A DNA stretch of 62,000 nucleotides from contig NMRA01000749.1 of assembly GCA_002633005.1 (NCBI GenBank), positions 1-62,000 of the forward strand, in the 5' to 3' direction. Position numbers and translations under genes: made by a program. The notes under the pieces were generated by a model. It had not been told where the DNA came from. It did no database searches and was given only the letters and a program-made list of their open reading frames with translations. Below are positions 45,101 through 46,450 of this stretch, in pieces. Every line of letters begins with the position of its first letter. Position 1 is the stretch's first letter. The stretch comes from Phoronis australis. Lineage: Eukaryota > Phoronida > Phoronidae.

Positions 45101-45418
45101 CAACAAAGTCAACAGAATGTACCGTTAGAGTTACAGGATGGGATATGGCTTGTAGTGCCACCAGGTGTGAACCAGCACTCACATGTTGTTGATCACATTT
45201 TTCAGCAAGCTCAAGTGCAAGCCCAAGCGCAAACGCAACCGCAACCGCCGCAGCACCGATATGTACAGGCAGGTCATATGACCTCTGTCACTCAGGACCA
45301 GGAGATGAAGCGTCAGCGCATGTTGGCATTTCAACAGCAGCAGCGGTTGATACGGCAACAACAGGCCACCATCATGGAGATGCCGTCCACTTCGACCAAT
45401 CATAACCTTAATCGGTAG
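36..45418 (+). CDS. ATRX: ATRX orthologue (SNF2-family chromatin remodeller), whole gene, 31 coding exons
   Basis: Exons: 36-181, 8156-8311, 9367-9566, 10511-10606, 11506-11606, 12199-12382, 12866-14628, 15160-15283, 15407-15754, 21093-21229, 22545-22707, 23739-23964, 24172-24427, 24721-24888, 27083-27221, 27786-27895, 28098-28247, 28750-28927, 32791-32928, 33369-33544, 33818-34054, 34608-34711, 36780-36880, 37877-38030, 38781-38984, 40109-40286, 40608-40787, 42979-43180, 44115-44179, 44559-44627, 45206-45418. All junctions are GT-AG with matching phase; the total is 6666 nt (about 2221 aa; human ATRX is about 2490). Domain order is ADD zinc domain (about aa 200-310), long acidic linker, SNF2 ATPase (about 1395-1990), Q-rich tail. 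Known family role: ATP-dependent remodeller that binds H3K9me3/unmodified H3K4 through ADD and, with DAXX, deposits H3.3 in heterochromatin; the DAXX partnership is not testable here. Exons 7 (part)-9 and 13-18 occur twice in the assembly; only one set is used in this model. Confidence 0.93.
525..590 (-). repeat. Terminal direct repeat, copy 1 of 2 (LTR-like relic)
   Basis: Contains GTAGCAAAAGATAGCGATAT followed by a run that also ends in a GGCAGACG motif. It matches 6102-6165 in the same orientation with a few substitutions and small indels, and sits at the 3' end of the antisense pol remnant. Confidence 0.6.
559..1085 (-). pseudogene. Integrase C-terminal region of gypsy-type pol
   Basis: Open on the - strand. 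It carries an alpha-helical segment followed by a basic, beta-rich stretch with the VGDLVYL-type motif seen in C-terminal integrase regions of Ty3/gypsy elements. The longer open frame extends upstream to 1308 only because a proline-rich, low-complexity segment (about 1085-1308) happens to be open; that part is not pol-like. Confidence 0.65.
1090..1310 (-). repeat. Low-complexity (GA)n and GGT-rich stretch
   Basis: A GAGAGA run near 1087-1107 and GGTGGTGATGGTGGTG-type repeats near 1208-1255. On the - strand these translate to serine/leucine and proline runs. It lies between the integrase C-terminal remnant and the nested non-LTR fragment. Confidence 0.5.
1398..1627 (+). repeat. Tandem repeat, about 96-bp unit, 2.4 copies
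   Basis: Units begin at about 1398 (partial), 1436 and 1532, each opening with GTCTTTATACTGCCCC and containing GGGACAG or GGAACAG and, in the two fuller units, GCAGGGCC(C/A)GAACCCTT. It lies inside the segment interrupting the gypsy integrase and may be the 3' region of the nested non-LTR element. Confidence 0.65.
1707..2557 (-). mobile_element. 5'-truncated non-LTR (LINE) reverse transcriptase fragment nested in the gypsy remnant
   Basis: On the - strand from about 2555 downward, palm motif A ([12 protein letters not shown]) is fused in frame to the end of the integrase core. It is followed by a degraded GVPQG-type region, an FTDD catalytic box near 2225, and thumb-region sequence ending about 1707. 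The order and motifs are those of jockey/CR1-like LINE reverse transcriptases. The frame shifts at least twice. The lack of an endonuclease domain fits 5' truncation at insertion. Confidence 0.75.
2557..2960 (-). pseudogene. Integrase catalytic core of gypsy-type pol (interrupted)
   Basis: The - strand frame carries a VDSAPGF stretch with the second catalytic Asp and, about 36 residues on, [14 protein letters not shown] with the catalytic Glu: the D-D35-E layout of retroelement integrases. The frame runs straight into non-LTR reverse transcriptase sequence at about 2557, marking a nested insertion. Confidence 0.75.
2960..3191 (-). pseudogene. Integrase N-terminal zinc-binding region of gypsy-type pol
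   Basis: The - strand frame contains [12 protein letters not shown] followed by C-H-F-C spacing, the HHCC zinc-binding module that precedes the integrase core in Ty3/gypsy elements. A frameshift separates it from the core. Confidence 0.7.
3166..3640 (-). pseudogene. End of RNase H and linker of gypsy-type pol
   Basis: The - strand frame from about 3621 opens with [10 protein letters not shown], matching the last acidic motif of gypsy RNase H, followed by a cysteine-containing linker. The upstream part of RNase H is missing: the pol match stops at about 3640 and resumes at about 4930. Confidence 0.65.
4481..4560 (+). mobile_element. Miniature palindromic element, copy 1
   Basis: About 78 bp: GAGCGGCACAGCACTGAAAA, then a GGGCTAAAGCCC core and a CTGTGGTGCACTGCC end. 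The same organisation recurs at 4563-4635 and, reverse-complemented, at 46380-46450. Its ends are degraded relative to the third copy. Confidence 0.55.
4563..4635 (+). mobile_element. Miniature palindromic element, copy 2
   Basis: Starts CATAGGCGGCTTAGCACTG and ends TATGGTGCGCCACCCATG. The ends are near-inverted repeats, with GGGGCTATAGCCC in the core. It lies a few bases after copy 1, in the same orientation. Confidence 0.6.
4930..6149 (-). pseudogene. Reverse transcriptase and connection region of gypsy-type pol
   Basis: The - strand frame 6149-5262 contains the reverse transcriptase fingers/palm: a [11 protein letters not shown] motif (motif A Asp), an [10 protein letters not shown] motif and an ADD catalytic box. 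Reading continues in another frame (5281-5057) through the LGW...[12 protein letters not shown] connection typical of Ty3/gypsy. A frameshift near 5270 and stops further down show it is inactive. Confidence 0.8.
6102..6165 (-). repeat. Terminal direct repeat, copy 2 of 2 (LTR-like relic)
   Basis: Direct repeat of 525-590 at the reverse-transcriptase end of the pol remnant. The first residues of the open frame at 6149 lie inside this repeat, so that frame's ATG is not a natural pol start. Confidence 0.6.
6277..6740 (+). repeat. Diverged direct duplication (6277-6420 and 6596-6740)
   Basis: Both copies begin TGAAATATTGCGT and share CAGTTTC, CTTCAATCAAC/CTTTAATCAAC, GAGGCTGC/GAGGTTGC, CAAATTAT and a closing ATTTTTAG/GTTTTTAG block. 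Spacing is about 320 bp. No coding signal. Confidence 0.6.
6741..8155 (+). other. Rest of ATRX intron 1
   Basis: AT-rich intronic sequence leading to the exon 2 acceptor (TGCAG at 8151-8155). I see no gene, RNA or clear repeat in it. Confidence 0.5.
8156..8311 (+). CDS. ATRX: ATRX exon 2 (aa 49-101)
   Basis: Acceptor TTGCAG, donor GTCAGT. Encodes an acidic/serine-threonine stretch ([18 protein letters not shown] onward) ending VNRR across the junction. The donor inside AGGAGGTCAGT is chosen because it alone joins exon 3 in frame to give [15 protein letters not shown], which resembles a segment of vertebrate ATRX. Confidence 0.75.
9367..9566 (+). CDS. ATRX: ATRX exon 3 (aa 101-168)
   Basis: Acceptor GGGCAG, donor GTAGTA. 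Encodes [16 protein letters not shown], a hydrophilic stretch, then [11 protein letters not shown]. The first part aligns with the RKPSIVTKYVESDDE segment of vertebrate ATRX. Phase 1 end. Confidence 0.82.
9567..10510 (+). other. ATRX intron 3, with a (TTGATA)n microsatellite
   Basis: Intron sequence with about four TTGATA units at 9890-9916. Nothing else recognisable. Confidence 0.5.
10511..10606 (+). CDS. ATRX: ATRX exon 4 (aa 168-200)
   Basis: Encodes [16 protein letters not shown] then [14 protein letters not shown], matching the GTVIVQPEP...EFRSRSK segment just before the ADD domain of vertebrate ATRX. Acceptor TTTCAG, donor GTAGGT. Confidence 0.92.
11506..11606 (+). CDS. ATRX: ATRX exon 5: start of ADD domain (aa 200-233)
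   Basis: Encodes [17 protein letters not shown]... then [12 protein letters not shown], the GATA-like zinc finger of the ADD domain with its CxxC pair and the cysteine that pairs with CY in the next exon. Donor GTATAT. Confidence 0.95.
11607..12198 (+). other. ATRX intron 5, with a short tandem repeat
   Basis: At 11707-11758 a unit of about 22 bp (ATTGTATTTGTAGTGTATACG with variants) is repeated about 2.5 times. Nothing else recognised. Confidence 0.45.
12199..12382 (+). CDS. ATRX: ATRX exon 6: central ADD domain (aa 234-295)
   Basis: Encodes [40 protein letters not shown], then [18 protein letters not shown]. All zinc ligands of the GATA-like finger and PHD module present in human ATRX are conserved. 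At positions around the histone pocket, human YY is FY here and CAEGG is CGQGG. Confidence 0.96.
12866..14628 (+). CDS. ATRX: ATRX exon 7: end of ADD domain and long acidic linker (aa 295-882)
   Basis: 1763 nt. Begins [19 protein letters not shown] (last PHD cysteines and the C-terminal helix), then [12 protein letters not shown]. The rest is lysine/serine/glutamate-rich with several bipartite basic stretches, matching the giant, poorly conserved linker exon of vertebrate ATRX. The linker contains an internal repeat ([17 protein letters not shown] near aa 690; [17 protein letters not shown] near aa 775). I end it at GCTAGG before GTAGGT (14629) because exon 8 continues in frame; the open frame itself runs on to 14673. 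Part of this exon recurs at 16173-16981. Confidence 0.92.
15160..15283 (+). CDS. ATRX: ATRX exon 8 (aa 883-924)
   Basis: Encodes [20 protein letters not shown] and [20 protein letters not shown]. Acceptor TTTTAG, donor GTATGT, phase 1. A near-identical copy lies at 17524-17647. Confidence 0.85.
15407..15754 (+). CDS. ATRX: ATRX exon 9 (aa 924-1040)
   Basis: Encodes [30 protein letters not shown], then a basic/acidic stretch with [12 protein letters not shown] and [10 protein letters not shown] nuclear-localisation-like clusters. Donor GTAGGT, phase 1, completed by exon 10 at 21093. Copy at 18443-18790. Confidence 0.85.
16173..16981 (+). CDS. ATRX: Second copy of the 3' part of ATRX exon 7 (assembly duplicate)
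   Basis: Near-identical to 13820-14628 with scattered substitutions. It starts immediately after a single N (16172), without a splice acceptor, and ends at the same GTAGGT donor. As placed it could not be spliced into an mRNA, which supports an unmerged allelic contig end rather than a genuine extra exon. Confidence 0.85.
17524..17647 (+). CDS. ATRX: Second copy of ATRX exon 8 (assembly duplicate)
   Basis: Same 124-nt exon with the same splice sites as 15160-15283. Part of the copy that follows the N at 16172. Confidence 0.85.
17744..18416. mobile_element. About 0.67-kb insertion present only in copy B of the exon 8-9 intron
   Basis: The copy A intron runs TTTTTTGTCA directly into TCTGATGATTTG; copy B carries about 670 bp between these. 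TTTTGTCA occurs at the left edge and again near 18394-18401, resembling an 8-bp target duplication. No terminal inverted repeats or coding capacity recognised. Confidence 0.5.
18443..18790 (+). CDS. ATRX: Second copy of ATRX exon 9 (assembly duplicate)
   Basis: 348 nt with the same splice sites as 15407-15754, with a few substitutions (for example GGGPKR instead of GGGRKR near the end). Confidence 0.85.
19208..21092 (+). other. ATRX intron before exon 10, unique part
   Basis: AT-rich sequence after copy B ends. It includes a short run of AAGTCAAGGTC-like repeats near 19276-19300 and an AAATAAAATAAAA run near 20280. No exon or known element seen. Confidence 0.5.
21093..21229 (+). CDS. ATRX: ATRX exon 10 (aa 1040-1085)
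   Basis: Encodes [20 protein letters not shown], a serine run, and [13 protein letters not shown]: acidic linker. Phase 1 in, phase 0 out (GTGAGT). Assigned by phase and composition. Confidence 0.8.
21230..22544 (+). other. ATRX intron 10
   Basis: AT-rich intron. No gene, RNA or repeat recognised. Confidence 0.5.
22545..22707 (+). CDS. ATRX: ATRX exon 11 (aa 1086-1140)
   Basis: Encodes [20 protein letters not shown], then [18 protein letters not shown]. Acceptor GACAG, donor GTAAGT, phase 1 out. Acidic linker. Confidence 0.8.
22748..23545. repeat. Repeat-rich intron 11 with assembly N at 23386
   Basis: TTTATGTATAAATATACA occurs twice (22748-22765, 22783-22800). An AGAGCTGCCAACCG start near 22815 resembles the end of hAT-type elements, but no partner end was found. 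TGACTAAGTATGTC occurs at 23064-23077 and 23532-23545, flanking about 455 bp that includes the N. Confidence 0.4.
23739..23964 (+). CDS. ATRX: ATRX exon 12 (aa 1140-1215)
   Basis: Encodes [18 protein letters not shown], a serine/aspartate-rich stretch, then [18 protein letters not shown] and PIKKKKNLK. Phase 1 in, phase 2 out (GTATGT). Acidic/basic linker before the ATPase. Confidence 0.83.
24172..24427 (+). CDS. ATRX: ATRX exon 13 (aa 1215-1300)
   Basis: Encodes [18 protein letters not shown], acidic and lysine runs, then [19 protein letters not shown]. Phase 2 in, phase 0 out. The copy at 29002-29260 is one codon longer in the lysine run. Confidence 0.85.
24721..24888 (+). CDS. ATRX: ATRX exon 14 (aa 1301-1356)
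   Basis: Encodes [18 protein letters not shown] and [17 protein letters not shown], matching the KRKIRKII...ERRKRIAERE helix just before the vertebrate ATRX helicase. The donor AAAATG/GTGCCA is weak but required by frame. Copy at 29554-29721. Confidence 0.9.
25113..26951. mobile_element. About 1.84-kb insertion present only in copy A of the exon 14-15 intron
   Basis: Copy B runs GAGAACTCCTCGCACATTCTGC straight into AGCATTACTG; copy A has about 1.84 kb between these. It contains a CCGTATTCGCCCCAATAACC stretch near 25504, with CGCCCATGCCCC just after it, and a related AAGCGCCCTGGGC motif at its right end, a pattern seen in dispersed non-autonomous elements. No open frame of note. Confidence 0.5.
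27083..27221 (+). CDS. ATRX: ATRX exon 15: entry to the helicase (aa 1357-1403)
   Basis: Encodes [41 protein letters not shown]. It matches the EVIEIEDASP...LVLDED...KLKPHQVDG segment of human ATRX. The junction codon reads Ala where human has Gly. Copy at 30077-30215. Confidence 0.94.
27786..27895 (+). CDS. ATRX: ATRX exon 16: helicase motif I (aa 1403-1439)
   Basis: Encodes [20 protein letters not shown] then [17 protein letters not shown], the Walker A ATP-binding loop (GLGKT) of SNF2 ATPases in the ATRX-specific HCMGLGKT context. Copy at 30781-30890. Confidence 0.97.
28098..28247 (+). CDS. ATRX: ATRX exon 17: helicase motif Ia (aa 1440-1489)
   Basis: Encodes [39 protein letters not shown], then an acidic DMDDEDEIE. 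It aligns with STALVVCPLNTALNWMNEFEKW of human ATRX. Copy at 31086-31235. Confidence 0.97.
28750..28927 (+). CDS. ATRX: ATRX exon 18 (aa 1490-1549)
   Basis: Encodes [40 protein letters not shown], then [12 protein letters not shown]. The [12 protein letters not shown] block is characteristic of ATRX. Copy at 31738-31915. Confidence 0.97.
29002..29260 (+). CDS. ATRX: Second copy of ATRX exon 13 (assembly duplicate)
   Basis: Begins 64 bases after the single N at 28938. Same splice sites as 24172-24427, with one extra AAG and a few substitutions. Confidence 0.85.
29554..29721 (+). CDS. ATRX: Second copy of ATRX exon 14 (assembly duplicate)
   Basis: 168 nt with the same splice sites as 24721-24888. 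The coding differences I see are silent. Confidence 0.85.
30077..30215 (+). CDS. ATRX: Second copy of ATRX exon 15 (assembly duplicate)
   Basis: 139 nt with the same phases as 27083-27221; the few differences I see are silent. Confidence 0.85.
30781..30890 (+). CDS. ATRX: Second copy of ATRX exon 16 (assembly duplicate)
   Basis: 110 nt with helicase motif I. One coding difference from 27786-27895 (QKET against QKEA). Confidence 0.85.
31086..31235 (+). CDS. ATRX: Second copy of ATRX exon 17 (assembly duplicate)
   Basis: 150 nt, apparently identical in protein to 28098-28247. Confidence 0.85.
31738..31915 (+). CDS. ATRX: Second copy of ATRX exon 18 (assembly duplicate)
   Basis: 178 nt, same protein as 28750-28927. 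This copy is followed by the full intron leading to exon 19, so it is the one physically contiguous with the rest of the gene. Confidence 0.85.
31926..32790 (+). other. ATRX intron 18
   Basis: Unique sequence after the duplicate ends. No gene or known repeat recognised. Acceptor TTATTGTAG before 32791. Confidence 0.5.
32791..32928 (+). CDS. ATRX: ATRX exon 19: helicase motifs II and III (aa 1549-1595)
   Basis: Encodes [18 protein letters not shown] then [16 protein letters not shown]. It has the DEGH Walker B box of the ATRX/RAD54 group (against DEAH in other SNF2 proteins) and the LTGTPLQNN motif III. Confidence 0.97.
33369..33544 (+). CDS. ATRX: ATRX exon 20 (aa 1595-1653)
   Basis: Encodes [54 protein letters not shown]. 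Near-colinear with human ATRX across the SNF2 lobe 1 extension. Confidence 0.97.
33818..34054 (+). CDS. ATRX: ATRX exon 21 (aa 1654-1732)
   Basis: Encodes [57 protein letters not shown]. It matches the LPPKHEYVLAVRMT...RIWTHPW segment of vertebrate ATRX. Confidence 0.97.
34608..34711 (+). CDS. ATRX: ATRX exon 22: acidic insert between helicase lobes (aa 1733-1767)
   Basis: Encodes [20 protein letters not shown] then [14 protein letters not shown]. The donor GTCGTT is non-consensus, but it gives the phase (2) that exon 23 needs to read [11 protein letters not shown]. The open frame otherwise stops 24 bases later. Confidence 0.8.
34890..35165. repeat. Imperfect inverted repeat (hairpin), arms about 70-100 bp
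   Basis: 34921-34989 pairs with 35058-35132 (shared TTCCCACTGTGCT, GATTAGAATG and GCAGTAGAC blocks in opposite orientation), with weaker pairing outward. The spacer is about 68 bp. It looks like a short inverted-repeat element in an ATRX intron. Confidence 0.65.
35233..36062 (+). repeat. Dispersed repeat with recurrent CCCCCTAGTGGC motif, copy 1
   Basis: Irregular units repeat a CTCCTAGTGG/CCCCCTAGTGG block, a GGATCTTTATYAAATTTAGCA or AAATTTGGCACATAG block and a TTCGGACAGAT block. It ends GCATTTCAACGCTCCGCGTT. The same layout and the same end occur at 41455-42480. Confidence 0.65.
36780..36880 (+). CDS. ATRX: ATRX exon 23 (aa 1767-1801)
   Basis: Encodes [20 protein letters not shown] then [13 protein letters not shown]. 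It corresponds to the VEVIKVWNSRSRG segment of human ATRX. Acceptor AATAG, donor GTAGGG. Confidence 0.92.
36952..37451 (+). mobile_element. 500-bp non-autonomous element with CAGGGCTTGGAAT inverted ends, copy 1
   Basis: Starts CAGGGCTTGGAATTTTCCGC and ends TCATTCCAAGCCCTG, giving perfect 13-bp terminal inverted repeats. CAGGG starts are typical of hAT-superfamily elements (inference). It contains a short frame beginning [20 protein letters not shown]. No clear 8-bp target duplication. It sits in ATRX intron 23, just after exon 23. Confidence 0.75.
37877..38030 (+). CDS. ATRX: ATRX exon 24: start of helicase lobe 2 (aa 1801-1852)
   Basis: Encodes [20 protein letters not shown] and then [24 protein letters not shown]. 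The ...SGKMVLLFEIL...IGDKV segment of human ATRX aligns directly. Confidence 0.95.
38300..38770. repeat. Possible short repeat with GTCCACAC motifs
   Basis: Contains TGTCCACACTACAAGTT, GTGTCCACACAACCCCTTG and GTGTCCACACGACTATTAAA in intron 24. A region with similar GTTCACAC/GTGTGGAC motifs occurs at 61066-61260. No clear ends found. Confidence 0.3.
38781..38984 (+). CDS. ATRX: ATRX exon 25: helicase motif IV (aa 1852-1920)
   Basis: Encodes [54 protein letters not shown]. It aligns with [17 protein letters not shown]...YYRLDGSTTAQSRKKW of human ATRX. Confidence 0.97.
39393..39984 (+). mobile_element. Second CAGGGCTTGGAAT-ended element, flanked by a 44-bp direct repeat
   Basis: Element 39442-39940 (about 499 bp) is homologous to 36952-37451. 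It contains the frame [20 protein letters not shown], which runs about 37 residues. The sequence at 39393-39436 recurs at 39941-39984 with one mismatch; the right copy abuts the element and the left is separated by CCAGT. This is far longer than a usual hAT target duplication. Confidence 0.75.
40109..40286 (+). CDS. ATRX: ATRX exon 26: helicase motifs V and VI (aa 1920-1979)
   Basis: Encodes [40 protein letters not shown] and [19 protein letters not shown]. It contains the motif V and VI residues, including the [11 protein letters not shown] arginine fingers. Confidence 0.98.
40608..40787 (+). CDS. ATRX: ATRX exon 27 (aa 1980-2039)
   Basis: Encodes [60 protein letters not shown]. It matches [32 protein letters not shown] of human ATRX. 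Confidence 0.97.
41455..42480 (+). repeat. Dispersed repeat with CCCCCTAGTGGC motif, copy 2, with (GTCC)n and N gap
   Basis: Begins with a small palindrome (TACATATTTATATGTGGACG), then a (CCGT)n run at about 41500-41535, then the same CCCCTAGTGGCAATTTTAG and GAAATTTGGTATGTAG blocks as 35233-36062. It ends with the shared GCATTTCAATGCTCTGCGTT. Bases 41815-42232 are N. Confidence 0.65.
41815..42232. other. Assembly gap (418 N)
   Basis: Run of N within intron 27. Both flanks belong to the same repeat family, so the gap probably hides repeat sequence rather than an exon; exon 27 (phase 0) joins exon 28 in frame without it. Confidence 0.95.
42979..43180 (+). CDS. ATRX: ATRX exon 28 (aa 2040-2107)
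   Basis: Encodes [67 protein letters not shown]. It matches [25 protein letters not shown]...[19 protein letters not shown] of human ATRX. Its last 35 or so bases seed the repeat array that follows. Confidence 0.95.
43143..43945 (+). repeat. Diverged minisatellite derived from the exon 28/intron 28 boundary, about 75-85-bp units, 8-10 copies
   Basis: The exon end and intron start (CCCACTGGCCAGCCCTGGGTTAA, GTGAGTATAG) recur downstream with drift near 43200, 43278, 43363, 43447, 43521, 43605, 43690, 43801 and 43928. Each unit keeps a CCACTGGCCAG-like block, GGGTTAA, and often a GTGTGAGTGT-type segment. The units are diverged, implying an old array. The second unit retains a GTGAGT site. Confidence 0.75.
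44115..44179 (+). CDS. ATRX: ATRX exon 29 (aa 2107-2128)
   Basis: Encodes [22 protein letters not shown]. Phase 1 in, phase 0 out, acceptor TTTCAG, donor GTAGGT. C-terminal region; low similarity to vertebrates, placed by phase. Confidence 0.75.
44559..44627 (+). CDS. ATRX: ATRX exon 30 (aa 2129-2151)
   Basis: Encodes [23 protein letters not shown]. Phase 0 in and out, acceptor TTGCAG, donor GTAGGT. Confidence 0.75.
45206..45418 (+). CDS. ATRX: ATRX exon 31: glutamine-rich C-terminus and stop (aa 2152-2221)
   Basis: Encodes [40 protein letters not shown] and a short tail to TAG at 45416-45418. The Q-rich C-terminus parallels the LQQQYNQQQQQQ tail of human ATRX. Acceptor TTTTTCAG. Confidence 0.85.
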   Translation, partial: QAQVQAQAQTQPQPPQHRYVQAGHMTSVTQDQEMKRQRMLAFQQQQRLIRQQQATIMEMPSTSTNHNLNR

Positions 45419-45591
45419 ACAAGCGTTTATCGTTCAATAGCCAATTCACTTTGTAAGCCAAATGATGTTTCTACATCACCTCTTTGAACTGATATTTAGT
45501 TTATTCATATCAATCATGATGGAATGATGACAGGAGGCAGGTGGAGTTTAGTTGGAAACCAGTCAGTATTTATACCTAAGTTCTGAAGTCT

Positions 45592-45994
45592 GGGCCCGGT
45601 CTCCAATCTTTTTACTCGAAATGGAACTCGAAATTGGGTTTGGCATTTTTTACTCTACTTTTGGGCGAACTCAAGATAAGTGTTTATTATTCTATGCTCG
45701 AGTACACAATAACTTACGTAGATAGTTTATTGCCCTTAGTTCACAGTTTGTAAACCCAATATTAAAGCAATAAGTTCGAGTTTGAACTCGATATTTCGAG
45801 TTTTTACTCGAGTTTGTAGCACGAATATAAGGGTCTTCAAGGGCAAACTTGAACTAGAAACTCCTATGCATAAACTATAATGTATTCGAGCACGGTCTGA
45901 TAACCAATTATCTTAAGTTCCCACAAAAGGAGCCGAGAAATTGCCAAAAATAATTTCGAGTTCGTTTCGAGTACAAAGATTAGAGACCGGGCCC
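45592..45994. mobile_element. 403-bp inverted-repeat element (MITE-like) just after the ATRX stop
   Basis: Left end GGGCCCGGTCTCCAATCTTT and right end, reverse-complemented, GGGCCCGGTCTCTAATCTTT. Similarity continues through ACTCGAAA...ACTCGAAATT, giving terminal inverted repeats of about 40 bp. The interior has repeated CTCGA(G/A)-like motifs and no open frame. It starts 174 bases after the ATRX stop, so it probably lies in the 3' UTR. Confidence 0.8.
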
Positions 45995-46379
45995 TGGTCT
46001 TAGGTGCGACAGCTGTAACTTTGAAGTCAGTCGCAACGTTTCTGTCTTGTAAGTAAAATGTCGCATTTGCAACAGTGTGCCTACTATGACTGTCTTGGCT
46101 ATGACTTGACCTATGACCTCTGATAAAATGTACCCAGATCACTACCGAGACACGCTTGGAATCTGCTCAATGTCGCATGAATGAGTCAATTGAGTGTGCG
46201 GATTGAATTTGCATAAGGATGTTTATTTGTAGTTACTTTGATAGAGTTGCATTGTGGTCGTAGATTCAGTAGTATAATGCAATTTCAGTTGTAAGTTTAA
46301 ATGCATGTATCCAAAGCAGCAATGATTCAATTCCACTTGTAAGTCCTACAGTAAATCAAACCTTTCCTGCTTGATCACT

Positions 46380-46450
46380 CATGGGCGGCGCACCATAGAG
46401 GGCTGGAGGGGCTTTAGCCCCTCACTTTTTTCAGTGCTGCGCCGCCTATG
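46380..46450 (-). mobile_element. Miniature palindromic element, copy 3 (71 bp)
   Basis: Ends CATGGGCGGCGCACCA and, reverse-complemented, CATAGGCGGCGCAGCA: 16-bp inverted ends with two mismatches. The core GAGGGGCTTTAGCCCCTC is itself palindromic. Reverse orientation relative to copies at 4481 and 4563. Confidence 0.7.
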
